The translations under genes and the position numbers were made by a program. 64,000 nucleotides of DNA from Emydura subglobosa (Eukaryota; Chordata; Testudines; Chelidae): positions 21,388,654 through 21,452,653 of the forward strand of contig ML679970.1 in the NCBI GenBank assembly GCA_007922225.1, in the 5' to 3' direction. The notes beneath the pieces were generated by a model. It saw only the letters and a list, made by a program, of their open reading frames with translations, did no database searches and was not told where the DNA came from. Below, piece after piece: positions 47,407 to 60,780 of the stretch. The first letter of the stretch is position 1; each line of letters starts with the position of its first letter.

Positions 47407-49084
47407 CTGCAAGAAAACAGAAAAGAAACACCAGTAATAAAGGTTAGCAGTTTTTTGGAGAGTAATTGTTTCCATGAGTATCCTTTGTCTGAGTCCTCCC
47501 AGGTCACTTCATTCAGATAATAACTGGGAGCAGGTGGGTGGCAAGTTTAAAACACCACCACCCAGCTCTGTTACTTCAGCTTCAATACACTGTTTTCTGG
47601 TTCCCTCCCCCTCCCGTTCTTGCAAAGCTAATGCAATTACTGATTCAGTGAAGGCAGGCTCCAGGGTCGGAGCAGAGTCAGAAATCATCTTTACATCTCC
47701 AAAACCTTGACCACTCTGCTGGAGAGGCAGTTTGCTTTCAGAGGGTATGAAAAATCACGCTTACTTCTATTCAGAGGTTCCACTGCAGAAACATAAGGCT
47801 GGACAGCAGAGCAGCTGGTTGTCTCAGCTGGATCAATGAGAAGCCTAACATCTGATCAGCTCAGCAAACACTCTTACAGCCATGAGAATTTATACCTGGG
47901 GGTTGTATGGACCAGATAATTATAGCTTAGTACATAAATATCCTTCACTCTCTGTTAACAGGAAATGGGAAGGCCACATGTCTGCAAAACAGCATGTTTT
48001 GTCAATGCTTTGGAAGGACACTTGAGTGGAAAGGTTTTATCCATTTTCCATCACAAGAAAAATACAATCTAGGAACTTGTTCAGAGTGAACTAGCTTCTA
48101 CTTGTTTTGACCACCACAATCTGTCAATTTCAAAATATTTAAGGGAAATAAACCAAACAAGACACCACATTGGTGGCACCACATTAAAATGTCATCTTGC
48201 TTTTACTTTCCTAACATACAGCAGAGTAATAATACTTTCCTTTCCATCTGAGCAGCTCAACACATTTTACAAATATTATTTTAACTTTACAGTACCCACA
48301 CAGGGTGTACTATTCTCAGTGTACAAATCCAATGCCATAACAATAAAATCATCTTCCTTCTAGATGCAGGTACCAAGCACAGGAGAGGTCTATAAGCACA
48401 TTGGTGGGAACCCTCTGGACTGAAAAGGATAAATGCAGACTGCCAGGCCAAGGGCGGTATAAGAAACTGTTCTGGCACTGGACACATACTGTACGACAAC
48501 CTGGACCACTGGAACCAGGTCAATCAGCAGAGTTCATATTCCTACAAGACACAGTTGTGTCCCACAAAATTGGAAGTTCAACCAGTAGCTCTTTGGATGT
48601 GATCACAGCAATAGAGTCCATTTTTCCCAAGCTCAGAACTGGCAGATTTTCATTTCACCTGCCAGTTGTATCAATAACCAATAACAGATGACTTCATATT
48701 AGTACAGCACTTAGAAGATGTTAAAGCACAGTAAGTATTAAGTATTAGGATTGCTGCCTTCTGAATTATCCTGTACAGGAATCAATTCCTCTCAATTTGC
48801 TTGGGCTCTGCCTTTCTTTAGATAACCTAACTAGATGACATTGCACCATAGCTTTGTGTGTTCACATGTAGCCACAAAGATCAGCAAATCTTATTTTTCA
48901 GCACAGGTATCTTTCTCGGATTATTAACAACATGTCTGGTAGCATCCACCATGTGCAAAATACTGTACAAAAAAACAAGGCGGCCCAATCCTTGCCCTGA
49001 AGAGCTTACACGCTTGAGACAAAACAGAGAGATGGAAGCTAGGGGAAAAATTAACAACTGAAGAGAAAGGTGGCCAGGTGACAG

Positions 49085-49530
49085 CCAGCCACATCCTGAC
49101 AGAATGTTGTATGCCACTTTTTTCTGTAAGTGAATGTTTACTCTACATATTAGCTATAAACATACTAGTTTCTTGTGCAGATCATGGGAGAGGAGCACCG
49201 CCGGGGTCTGAATGAGGGGAGGGTATTGCCCTTGCAGATTCAGGAAGAAGTTTCTGTGGCAAAGGGGCAGCACTGAAGATACTGAGATGTTGGTGAAGAA
49301 ATGGAGAATGACATACACCACTGATCCAGGGGACAGGCTGGGATGGTGCAACACCAGAAGAGGTGAGAACGCATTAGTAGAAGAGGCAGAATTATGCAGG
49401 GCCTTGAAGGCAAGGACAAGAAGTTTGAACTTGATGGAATGGAGGGGGGAAGCCAGAAAAGGTTCAAAGATGGGAGTGACGTGGTCAGATTGTTTCATCA
49501 ACGTGGCCCATCGAAGGAACAAAAGGGCTT
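49085..49530 (-). mobile_element. L2-like LINE ORF2 remnant
   Basis: The minus-strand frame at 49154-49522 encodes a C-terminal LINE segment: DHVTPIFEPFLASPLHSIKF, KLLVLAFKALHN, and later VLPLCHRNFFLNLQGQYPP. The pattern of a hydrophobic FKxLVLxFKALHN following DHVTP is typical of L2-clade ORF2 ends. It is 5'-truncated, and the open frame is the longest preserved piece. Confidence 0.6.
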
Positions 49531-52500
49531 GGTTTATGAGGGAGTAATAAATTTTGCCTTTCCCTGAGCAGCAAGAAAAGAGATCCCCATCTCTTTAAAT
49601 TTGGGAACAATTTATTCTTCATTACATGTACGATACAACATGCACCGAGCCTCAGATTCCAGAGAGACAGGGGAGGAGGAGAACAGAATCTAACCACACC
49701 TTCCTTTTTTGCCACTTGTGGCACCTCCAACTGTAAAACCTTTGAGCGGTAACTCGTATTAGAAACCAGAGCAGCACACGTTCATGTTGGAGAAGAAAGC
49801 AGAAATCTTTTTTTAATTAAGCACAGATGCAGCCCAGTTCATTTCAAAACATGCACTGGTAGCTGCCATAAGCACTTTGAATGTCAAAGAATGAGCTATT
49901 GCCAATGCAGCTGAAATCCAGTAACCCTGAACTGAAAAATGATTCCAAACTTAAGTGCAATGTTTAAGCTGTTTTATTAGAGATACACTTGTTCATAATT
50001 TGCTTAGTGGCATTTGAGGTGTGAACTAATTAGGCTCTTTTTTTACTACATAATTGAAGCACTGAATCAAAGTGTTCTTGTTGCTGTTAATTATACAATC
50101 TTTGTCAGGCTGAGATAATGAAGGAGGGAATGTATTGGTTTAATTTTACCACAATCCACTGCATACTCTGGAGAACGGCATCTTGGGAACCTGTGGACAG
50201 ACAAGTGGCCAGCTAGATTACCAGCAGGCTGGTGTGAGGCTTTCAGAAACACAGAACAGACAAACTGATTAGGGCAACTATGCTAAACAGTGATTTGAAT
50301 CACAGAAGGTAGATGGAAGAGACCTACTTGGTCACATCCTTCCCTCTGTCTGTGCAGGTTTGTTTCCTGCAGCAAAGTCTCAAGTACTTTGGTCAGCCCA
50401 TTTTCAAGCTTCCCAGTGATGGAGTTTCCTTGGGAAGCTATTCTACACCCCAAAGCCAGCCCCTGTTGAGGGGGGTTAATGGTGTCCAGTATCTTAGTAG
50501 GTGTTCACAAATATGCAGGTCTGCTCTTAATAGAGTTCACAATCAGGATGCCTTTTTAGATCATTTACTTGTTTTGATGATTAACCCGAGCTCCTCTTAG
50601 CCTCTTAACACTCAAATTTCTGTTCTTACAATCCCTCCGGCTTTCCAATTCTAATGAACATCAAGCTGCTAATGGATTGAATGAGATCAATCTCCTAACA
50701 AAGCGCTCCAATCTCACTAGTAGAACCGTACAGTGTGCTGTCTTAATGGAATCTGAGCACCATTCTCATCTCCCCCAACCTCAGCAATGGGGTCAGCTCT
50801 CACTTATTAAGCAGCTTGGCAGCTATTACAGCCCTGTGGACACTCCACGAGGTCATTTCCAGGAATCAGACTGTTTCCTGGGAAGGCAGCAGACACCATC
50901 AGTGAGTGGATGCTACTGTTTTCATAATGAAATTTGCTTTGCATTAGTTTGTTGTTTTTAGCAAAACAGCTGGTCCCCACCAAATGGAGAGAGAACCACA
51001 CACAGCTGCAGGGCTTTCATTTCTGCTAAACAGAACATGATTATGTTTTAGCTGCTTCTCTCTTGCCACCTCACCCCCACTGCTAACAAACAGATTGTCG
51101 ATTCTGCTCTTCAAACTTGGCTGTGGAACTGCAAAGCTGTTCTTTCCGCTTCTTCTTCCTCCTATTTTTGTTCCTTTTCTACTTCCCCACCACAAGCCAC
51201 CAGTTCTGGAGAATCAGTGGTGCTTTGAATACAAACATCTTCCCAACAACTCCCTTCCAGATCAGCATATATCAACAGCCGCTCAAACATACAGCAGCTC
51301 TTCAGGGGAGACACAAAAGGGACTGTTCTGTATTTCACTCTTTGCTGTTGTAACAAAGGCTGTGCCCTACAGCCTTATTTGCAAGAGGCAGATAAACCCC
51401 CTCAATAACTAGCAGCTAATGGAAAGAGCTGGTCTCCTCAACAGCTCTCCCCAGCAGACTCTAGTCCAGATTAACAGAGACACTTAATTTAATTTATTGA
51501 GCCAAACTCCCCAGGGTAACCCCTCTGAACACATACGCTTTCATTTAGGAGCAAGTTTTGCTCCCTGGTTGGGCATGTAATAATTAAAGAAATCTTCACT
51601 GGAAATATAATCCTGTTAGAGAGAAGAATTGTTCTGCGGAGATGCAGAAGTCTGGAGTGTACAGATGTGCAAGCGTGTCACAGGGAGAGAAGAGTTACTT
51701 GGCTTTCGACCACCACATTAGCTACGCTTCAGTAATGTCTTCCAGACTTCGCCTTTCAGGTGTTCCAGCCATCTGTAGGCCCATAAGCATTCACTTCACA
51801 GATTTACTCAGCAGCAGCTATCTCTGGCTGATGGCAGACCTTGATCAAGAACCATAATGAGAAGATGGTGTGCTAAAAGGATCTGGCACTGACTTCCCCA
51901 AACAGGGCTACTTTCATAGCCATTTACAAGCAAAAGGCCTCGTGAGCCCTAACAGTTTTCAAAAAAAAATATTCATTTCCTCTCAGAGAAATGTTACAGG
52001 AACTTTACTCAGACAGTGCCAAGAGCAAAGCTGCCGTACAAGTGCCTCCCAAGTGGTCACTCTGCTGAGCTCCCCACGCTTTTGAACAAACAAGGGGAAT
52101 GAGCCTCCCTTACAGGACTGAGAAAAGCTAGATGCACACAGAGTGGGAGAAATTTTTCAACAACACAGAAACATCGTTCGTTTTAAGCAAAACTGAACTG
52201 CAGAAGAAAAAAATTCAGTGCAAAGGGCAGATTGCTTCCAGAAGCAGCAGTACCAGGGAGAGGTGGAGCAACGGTTTAACAATGTCAGCAATGAAATCTG
52301 TCACGGCTAGTTACAGACTGAAAGGTAGCAAAGTTCACCTACACCCATTAAATGCATCACAACCCAGTGCCAGCAAGAATCCATTGGATGGTAGTGGATT
52401 TACACCTTGGTAACTGTGACCCAGGGACCTCTTGGTGACAACTGGCATGGTGCAATGTTACAGGGATCCCCCCAGGTCTGGTCTCTAAACACGTCATGCC

Positions 52501-52593
52501 AGGTCTCCACTGAAAACCTATTTCACACTGTTTATCATAATCATTGCTAAATGTACATGTGGATAATGTGTAAAGAGTTTTTTATAGTCACTC

Positions 52594-52603
52594 NNNNNNN
52601 NNN
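52594..52603. other. Assembly gap (10 N)
   Basis: Ten N bases stand directly before a CA repeat. The true length of the missing sequence is unknown. Confidence 0.98.
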
Positions 52604-52630
52604 CACACACACACACACACACACACACAC
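52604..52630. repeat. (CA)n microsatellite
   Basis: About 13 CA units are visible to the right of the gap. The repeat probably extends into it. Confidence 0.95.
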
Positions 52631-52816
52631 TTCTTACCTACTTGTCTAGCTATATGTAAACTACATATTGTATATTTCACAACAGATGCCCATTTACAGA
52701 CTGAGCAAAATGCTAATCAAGAGACTACAAAGTCTCCAGGGGAGATTCTCTGCAGGAAATAAACAAGCAGCAGGAATACCCAGTTTACAAGTGAAGACTA
52801 TAGATGGCTGGAACTA

Positions 52817-52978
52817 CAGTAAAACCTGCCAAGAGTGACCGCTCATGGGAGTTAGCAAAAGTGATCTCTTGTAAGAGGTGGTCTTTCTTCAAAAGTTTGC
52901 ACACCAGAGCGCGGTGGTGATCTGTGGCCTCTGAAAGTAGTCACATGTGGCAGGTGCCCTCTACGGCAGGTTTTACTG
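52817..52978. mobile_element. Tigger-like MITE with perfect 14-base inverted ends, 162 bases
   Basis: CAGTAAAACCTGCC at 52817-52830 and GGCAGGTTTTACTG at 52965-52978 are exact inverse complements. The left flank is TA; the right flank is AA, one change from the TA expected for pogo/Tigger insertions. The CAGTAAAACC start is typical of that group. It has no coding capacity. Confidence 0.85.
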
Positions 52979-54107
52979 AATATATGGGGATGCAGAAGTA
53001 TAATCCTTCACCTAGAGACCATAAGACAAGCCAACTGGCTGCTTAACAGAGCACCACAGCCAATCTTGCTGTTCAATGCTTGGAGAGAGACTTTGGATGC
53101 ACTAACCCTTATGAGACAAGCGAATATCTTGTTAGCTAACACTTTTGCTAGAGCCTAAAGTTACGTACCCATTTGTTTCCATTAATTCTACTTGCTTCTT
53201 CTCAAACCTCGATTCTTTGTTAAGTCAATTTCTACTTGTTTTCACTCTAAACATATCCAAGTGCTGTGAACTGAGCACAGAGGTGACCCTGAGGTGTAAG
53301 TGGTAAAATCAGGTGCGCCATTTGTCTGGGAAGAGCAGTCTGGTGAATTCTAGGAGTGTCCAATGAAACAGGATCTGACACTTGGAGGAGGGGGGAGCAA
53401 TGCTTGGAGCATGGCCATTGCGTATGTGCAGAGGGACAACAAAGACTGCGCAGGCTGAGAGGGGAGGGCTTGTGTTGCCTGAGGCCGGAGAAGTTGGGGA
53501 GCTGACCCCTGACAGGCAGAGACAAGGCGTCCTCATGCTAAGGGCAGGGAGTAATGAGGTGCCTCACAGCCCTGGATACCCTCGGCATGTGTCACAGTCA
53601 CGCTTCAGCCCTAATGCACCAGTTCTTTTCTCCATCTCTGACAGGTCAAAGAGCTATTTTTTCATCTACCCTGGCCTGACAGTTGAGTTTCAAATGCAAA
53701 CAGAACGTGCTTTAAATTTGCTGTGTCCAAACAGGGTTCTAACAGAGTCTGGCCTCCCAGAAAGCATTTGGGGGGAAGGGGAGAGGTGTCAAACCAAAAT
53801 ATCATCTAGTTGTAAACATGACTGGTCTAACATGGCTTGGGCCAATCCATGCTGGCCATCCCACTTACATTAGAACTCCTTTAACCAAAGCAGAGCTTAC
53901 ACAACAGTCAATAGCTTTAAAGCCTGATTTTAATGGATATGTAGATGGATCCTGACTCCTATGTCATAAGTGGAACAATGTGACACTGCAATTTAACAGG
54001 AGGCAGAGATTAAACATCTTTCAGGAGAAAGCATAATGCATAATAGAAGGAAAAATGTAAACCATTCATACATCTTCTAAGGTAACCAATCCCTCAGATC
54101 ACTGTGG

Positions 54108-54585
54108 ACAGCTCAGTGAAGACTGTTCAACATGCAGCTGTGTTCAAAAAAAGCAAACAAAATATTAGGATGCATACGGAATGGCATGGAGAACATTATA
54201 ATGCCATTATGTAATTAAATGATGCAGCCTCATCTGGAATACTGTGTACAGTACTGGTCACCCCATCTCAAAAAAGATATTGCAGAATTAGACAGGACTC
54301 GGAGAAGGGCAATGAGAATGATTAGGGACTTGAAAAAACTCTCATAGGAAGAGAGAAGATAACAATTGTTTGCTTTGAAAGAGATGACTAATAGGAGACA
54401 TGATAAAAGTATATAGAATAATGAATTGTCAAGAGATGATATATCAGGAGCTTCTGTTCTCCCTGTCACTACAAGAACAAGGAGATATTAAATGAAATTA
54501 AAAATGTGTCAAATTCAAATCTGATGAAAGGAAACAGCTTTTCACACAATGTGTAGGTAGACTGTATAACTTGCTGTCACGTGAT
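54108..54585 (+). mobile_element. CR1 fragment, plus strand
   Basis: CATGCAGCTGTGTTCAAAAA, then CAGCCTCATCTGGAATACTG with TGTACAGTACTGGTCACCCC, and GAGAAGGGCAATGAGAATGA encode the LINE reverse-transcriptase C-terminal region in a broken frame. It ends close to 54585 and meets another CR1 tail to tail. Confidence 0.8.
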
Positions 54586-54586
54586 C

Positions 54587-55715
54587 TTACAGAAACATAG
54601 GGCTGGAAGGCACCTCGAGAAGGCATCAAGTTCAGTCCCCTGCGCTGAGGCAAGACCAAGCAAACCTAGATCATCCCTGACAGGTGTTTAACTTGTTCTT
54701 AAAACACCTGCAATATTGGGAGTTACACAATCTCCCTTGGAAGTCTTTTCCAATGCTTAACTACCCTTATAATTAGAAAAAGGTTTCCCTAATATCTAGC
54801 CTAAATCTCCCTTCCTGCAAATAAGCAGTCCTACCTTCAGTGGGGAGAACAATTGATCACAGTCCTCTTTATAACAACCCTTAACATATTTGAAGACTGT
54901 TCAGACCCCTGTCCCCCAGTTGTCTTTTTTCAAGACTAAATGTACCAAGTTTTTTTTTTAAATTCCTACAGATCAGGTTTTCTAAATCGTATAATTTTTG
55001 TTGTTCTCCTCTAGACTCCTATCAATTTATCCACATCTCCCCTGACGTGTGGTGCCCAGAACTGGATACAGTACTCCAATTGAGGCCTCACCACTGCTGA
55101 ATGGAGTGGGACAATAATCTCCTTTGTATTACATGATACTTCTGTTAATACAACCCAGAATCAAATTAGCCTTTTTCACAACTGCATCACATTGTTGGCT
55201 CACATTCAATTTATGAACCACTATAACCCCCAGATGCTTTTCACCACCTACCCAGTTACTCCCCTTTTTGTATTTGTGCATTTGATTTTTCCTTACTAAG
55301 TGCAGTACTTTGCATTTGGTCTTTATTGAATTTCATCCTGTTGATTTAAGTCCAATTTTTCAAGATCATTTTGAATTCTTATCCTGTCCTTCAAAATACC
55401 TGATCGCCTCCCAAATTGGTGTAATCTACAAATTTCATAAGCATATTCTCCATTCCATTACCCAATACATTAATGAAAATAAAGAATAGTACCAGACCCA
55501 GGACTAACTCATGCAGTAGCCCCACTTTAATACGCCCTCCCACTTTGACAGTGAACTATTGATGAACCTCTGAGTACCATTTTACAACCAATTATGCACC
55601 CATCTTATAGTATTTAATCTAGAGTACATTTCCTGGTTTGCTTATGAGAATGTCACGTGGGATTGCATCAAAAGCCTTACTAAATTTTGCAAGGACTTCA
55701 CAAGATTTACAGTTA
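54587..55715 (-). mobile_element. CR1 fragment, minus strand, about 1.1 kb
   Basis: On the plus strand it starts CAGAAACATAGGGCTGGAAG, runs through AGGTTTCCCTAATATCTAGC and TGGTGCCCAGAACTGGATAC to TTGATTTAAGTCCAATTTTTC and GGGATTGCATCAAAAGCC. These are antisense CR1 landmarks of an older subfamily than 43737-45665. It is frame-broken throughout. Confidence 0.85.
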
Positions 55716-57435
55716 GTGCTAACACAAACTTTGGAAGAGATATTAAACTTCATGCTTCAGGGTTTAAGCCAATCTCTAACTACTGGAGACCAGGTTGAGA
55801 CCTAACATGGGGGGTAGATTGTCCCCCTCTATCCACTGGGGTTCTCACATCTTCCTCTCAAGCATCTGGTTCTGGCTACCCTCAGAGACACTAGACAAGA
55901 TGGACTTCTGCTCTAATACAGTGTGGCAATTTCTATGCTCCAGAAGACTTGACACAGAAATCAAAGGAGTTAGGTCTTTACCCCACTAGGTGTCACCTTG
56001 TTCACACACCCCTCCTGTCGTCAGCTAAACACAGAATTGTCCTTACAAAGCATTTGAGTGTTTTGTCCAGTCTATTTTTAGATTAATCAAGCAGTGCAGC
56101 ACTTATTCCTTCCCTGGAGGTATTATTACACCATTTAAAAGATATGAGCTAGACAATTTTTCTTGTCTGATATTCAGCCCACTAAATCCTCAGACCAATT
56201 CCTCCAGTTCCTTAGACATTTGTGTTGCTCTCTCCTCCCTCCAAACTGGAGACATGGCTCTGGAATGAAAGAGCCCAGAACTGAATGCAAAACCATATCT
56301 AACTTTTCTGCCAATCCCTGCACTACTCTAGACAGCCCCTAAAAGCCTGATACATGAGTGTCTATTGTAACCCTCTGGTAATGATCAGTTTTCAACTAAC
56401 ATAACAGGGTTCCTGTGCATGCCAATTCCAATACCTCTTTCGACATTGCCGCAAACGCTTTTGTAAAAGATTTTCATTTTCCTTCATTCTCATCACCTAT
56501 TAACTGTGTAATTAATTAAAAAAGTGAGATCAGGATAAGAGGAGAGTGACCGCAGCCTAGGCAAGGTCAATGCTTGCATGGGGATGCCAGTTAGGGAGAT
56601 TTGCTGCTGTAACTCAGGTTTCCCAAAGAAAAATATTTTTTTCTTGGTGTCATTTTACAGGGGGAGGGCCTTCATAGGTATCCTGAGTGCACAGTCTTTG
56701 TTTAGCTCTGTTGTCCCTTTTTAAGGATTTGATGAGGAACTACGGCTCATTAGTCATTAGTAATCTGAGCTCATACTTTTAGAAGTTACTCCCATTACAA
56801 AATGGGGGTCAGAGGCACCCACCAGACAAATTTAGGGAAAATGAAATGTTGTCAGAGGCACGAGAGGTCATTTCCTCCTCTTAGATCAGTTTATTGCCCC
56901 GGTTCTACAGAAGAGGAGCGCCATAAATGAATGGAAAATACAACAAGCAATTCAACTTTCAGGAGATCACACTGGGATAAGCTGGAGGTAACGGAGTCTA
57001 AAACTGATTTAGTAAAATCAGAGATTTGACTTCAAATTAAAACTAGAAGAACAGAAGAAAGGACACAATAGAAAGCTTGAAATGAGCAGGAGATTGACTA
57101 AGGTGCACACTGATGCTTTAATCAATGATGATGTCTCACTTCACTTAAAGAAAGACGGATTACCCCATTAATAAATGTTTGTCTTGTATGGAATGAAAGG
57201 AGGGATCCAAAGAGTTTTATCAAGTGTTTTTAAAAATATGCCTTTGACTTAATGCTGAAAGCTGAGGCACAACCTTGTACATTGGGTCAGTTTGTAAAAT
57301 AAAATCCCTTTGGGAACGCAGAATGGTTTGGTATAAGGATATAAACTTATAATGATAATTATATTTGGGTTTATCCACTTACAAATGTTGTACTGTTTTA
57401 ACTATACGTGTATAATTAAAGCAGTACAACCCCCC

Positions 57436-57633
57436 CCCCTCTCGCCCCCCGGGGTGGATGGAATTATACCAGTATAAAGTTGCCAGTCCTACACAGTAAT
57501 GTGAATAAGCTATACCAGTATAAGGCACCTCTGTACCAGTATAACTACATCACACTAGGAGATGTATTGGCATAACTAACCAAAATAGCTATAGTAGTAC
57601 AGAAACTGTGTGTAGACCAGGCCTTTGTGTCTA
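57436..57633. mobile_element. MITE with ACCAGTATAA repeats and GTGTAGAC end
   Basis: The phrase TACCAGTATAA recurs at about 57468, 57512 and 57534, and the right end reads GTGTGTAGACCAGGCC. It matches a short MITE family; the left end adjoins a C-rich run at about 57430. Confidence 0.55.
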
Positions 57634-60270
57634 CCCACAGAGAAATACTGCTGAAGATATACTAATAGACTACAGTTCTCTGGGCAGGGTCTTCTTTTGT
57701 TCCTTGTACAGTATCAAGTAGAAAATGCAAATATGCTGGTGCTCTCCCCACAGTGAATTACAAAATTTAGTCCCATGTCCTCTCTGATATGGCCACAGCT
57801 ATAAGACAGAAGAGGGATGCTTTAAAATCCTACTTTCAGGAACGTGGTACACAGTCTTAACTTTCACAACCCACAAAGTTGGAGATTCTTCGTGGAAATG
57901 GAAAATAAATCTGTTTTCTCAGAGCATGATAAAGCTCAAAGTATGTTTAGACGTTGTTTAGGGTCTGAGGAAAATGAAATTGAGCAAGGATTCATAGTTT
58001 GAGCCAAATCCAGAACATCTGCCTGAAACATTAGTTACAAATTCTTGCTGAATCTAGATCAAACAGAAGTAAGTATATTGTTATTAAGTTTGAAAGCAAT
58101 TACTCAATGGGTTATGGCCACAAAAATGTGAGATGTTAATTACTTAGAGGGTGATCTTTTCAATGTAGATAATTAATTGGATTATGATTTGGTCTAAATT
58201 TTGAATATTAGTAGTTTTTTAGATATACACACCTCTGAACAGTTCACTGTAATCTTGCCATCAATATTGGAACCCTAATCTAAGATGTTTATAGGGAACG
58301 TACTCCTTGCATTTAGTAAGTGGGAGCTGAAATTTATTATCCCTCCATTCAAAGAAAAGGACTGCCCTCATACTGTTTCAATAAATACTGCAAGATGCAG
58401 TCTTCTCTTATTTTTGTCTCTGCATTTATGTAATAAATAGAATGAGGTGGTGATAACTTGCTATTAGTTTATTAGGTATGAATTCAAGATGGCGCTATTA
58501 CTCAAATGGCTTGGGGAATCATTCCCTAAATGGGTTGAAAGAGGACTGAAGTACATACTATGGAACAAGCCAGTACATAGAGCAGTAGAGAAACTTTATC
58601 TCAGGGAAAACTAATTGAATCTTTACAATCCTGATGGGAAGACAAGCCAAGGAGTCTAAAAGGTACAAAGTTAGTTTAGTGTATTCCGTGGTCACAAAAA
58701 ATAAGGTGCTTAATTGTTTCGTCCACATATGTTGCATAACTATACGTACACTTACAACTACACAGTAATTTTAACATGGTTGGAGAAAAAATGGGTTTAT
58801 GCTCTGAATTATTTTAACAGAAGTTCTTTATAAACATATGTTCATTACTCATGGTTCTATTTTCCTCCATTTACTAATGTTGCATTAATATTTGTTCCAC
58901 TACCTGCAGAAAGTAACTGCCAATTTTAAAAAAGGATCTGCACCACATTAATTTTTTCTCTCCAGTCCTGTGCTAGCTCCATGTTTTTAAAAATTCTCAA
59001 AGAACCAACTGTTAATGGCTCAAGTTCTTCGGCTAATTCCCTTAAGATTTTGGCATGCACAGTACCCAGATCATGTGACCAATATATTTACTTCTTCACC
59101 CTGTCCCTAAATTATCCCCTAGCTGCTGCCCAGACCTCGAGCACCAACTCCTGTCTCTTCTCTAAACAGGTACGGTATAGCAATTTTAACATTCCATTTA
59201 TGCCCACCAGGTCAGTCTCCATTATTTAGTATGGATCCCATCCCATTTTGCTTATTTTTCATTAGTTCTTTAATATTCCTTTTCCAGTCATCCACCTCCT
59301 GAATATTTACCAGTTGAGCTAAGCAAAAGCTTCATCTCTGCCCTTTCCTATCAAGTTTAAAACACCTGCTAACCAACCCCACAAATTCTGATCTCAGTGT
59401 ACTCTGTCTGCTTTAGTTGAGACAGTCTCATCCCAAAAGGGGATGACCTCTCATCAGAAAAAGCCCCAGTGCTCAGTGAATCTCAAGCTTTTCTGAATCT
59501 CACGTTAGTTTCCAACATGTTTCCTTCAGTTTTCACTCACAAAGGGCACCATAAAACTCTTGGATCTTTTCAGTTGACCAAACCTATCTTCAAGTTCTCT
59601 TCCCGGATACTGAAAGTCATTCTTGGGCCTATTGTATCTCACCTCCCATATTGTAGGCTCCCACATAAAGGTTTTGGGCACTTCCACTTAAGGAGATCCA
59701 CCCTCTTGGCGGCAGCATGCTCTCCACTGGCCTGTATCTGGTCACAGATGCCCCAGACAATGAAGGACTAATCAGTAATGCTCGCTACACCTTCCATGCT
59801 GGTGGCTCCTTTTGCTTGCTTTGCCCTCACTGGTCAGGATATCGGTCCTCAGACTACCCTCAATCTTATTCTCTCATTCCTGGTTGGAAGAATGCTGAGC
59901 ACAGCACTTGTGCTGAAAGTTTCCATGCATTTGAAAAATCCAGTGAATGCTTGCAGACCTTAGGAAGGAGAAGTGATCCAGTGGTGGGCAATGGGAAGGC
60001 CAATACTATACACTGGCAGCCACTAGTTCTCTCTTTCATCCCTGCGGCAGCCACAGTGCGAGAATAAACTCCATTGAGAAGTCCTCCACCACTACCTCCT
60101 TCTCCTCTAGAACATCAGCCAGTTTATACTTTGTCCATATGTAGCCATTGCTGACGGCATAAAGAAACAGGACCAAAGTACAATTCTCCAGAGTGCCTTG
60201 GATTCTGCTATATTTGTGCCCATTGATGTCTTACTGCTAACACTACCCTCTGCATCTAGAAATTCTACCT

Positions 60271-60291
60271 CCCCCCCCCCCCCCCCCCCCC
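60271..60291. repeat. Poly(C) run, 21 bases
   Basis: This is an uninterrupted C homopolymer on the plus strand. It is a G run in the NCKIPSD pre-mRNA sense, about 500 bases downstream of the linker exon's donor site. Confidence 0.95.
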
Positions 60292-60780
60292 GACCAACTC
60301 ACCCGTTTGCTGTTAGGTTCACAAGACTCAAGCTGTTAATCCTGGCTCTGCTCCATCCCCTTACATGTAGTCCCCTGTAATGCCCAGCTCCCTCTCTAGC
60401 ACACACACTGAGCTTCTAAAACCTAAGCTGATGTCCAAACAGCTCTCCAAACCAACTACTTTTCAGTCACGTATTCCTCCAAATACAGAGCTAGTTCTTA
60501 CTTCCATAGCCTGTCTGGAAGACTGTCCTGTACAATGCACCAGACTGCCATTCTCTCTGCTTGCCACTAGCTAAGCCTACTTGGATTTCGTTTCTCACTC
60601 ACTCACTCTCTCCTCCTTCACCTCCACTTGTCTCCTTTTCATTTGGACTCTGCTTTCCTCATTTGGGTTGGCCTCTGAGCTCCAGAAGCAAAATGCAGAA
60701 TATTACTTCTAAATGATATTTTAATGTTTTGCCCTGTCCCTTTATGATGCCCTCTTGCTGGAGCTCAGCATTTCCTTTAC

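Larger units (their letters stand above)
47407..60780 (-). other. NCKIPSD intron, 13.4 kb, repeat-rich
   Basis: This is the longest intron seen, between the linker exon and the next armadillo exon, in phase 0. It holds an L2-like LINE remnant (about 49085-49530), a 10-N gap beside a CA repeat (52594-52630), a Tigger-like MITE (52817-52978), two CR1 fragments in opposite directions (about 54108-55715), a GTCTACAC-type MITE (about 57436-57633) and a 21-base C run (60271-60291). The rest, including 49.6-52.5 kb, 52.98-54.1 kb, 55.8-57.4 kb and 57.7-60.7 kb, shows only short chance open frames and no exon I could support. Confidence 0.85.

Noticed and set aside
49154..49522. 122-codon minus-strand frame as a host gene
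   Set aside because: The text fits the end of an L2-type LINE ORF and lies within an NCKIPSD intron.
58981..60067. A possible retroelement or gene in a run of plus-strand frames
   Set aside because: The frames are short, and no reverse-transcriptase, integrase or other motif could be found in either strand.
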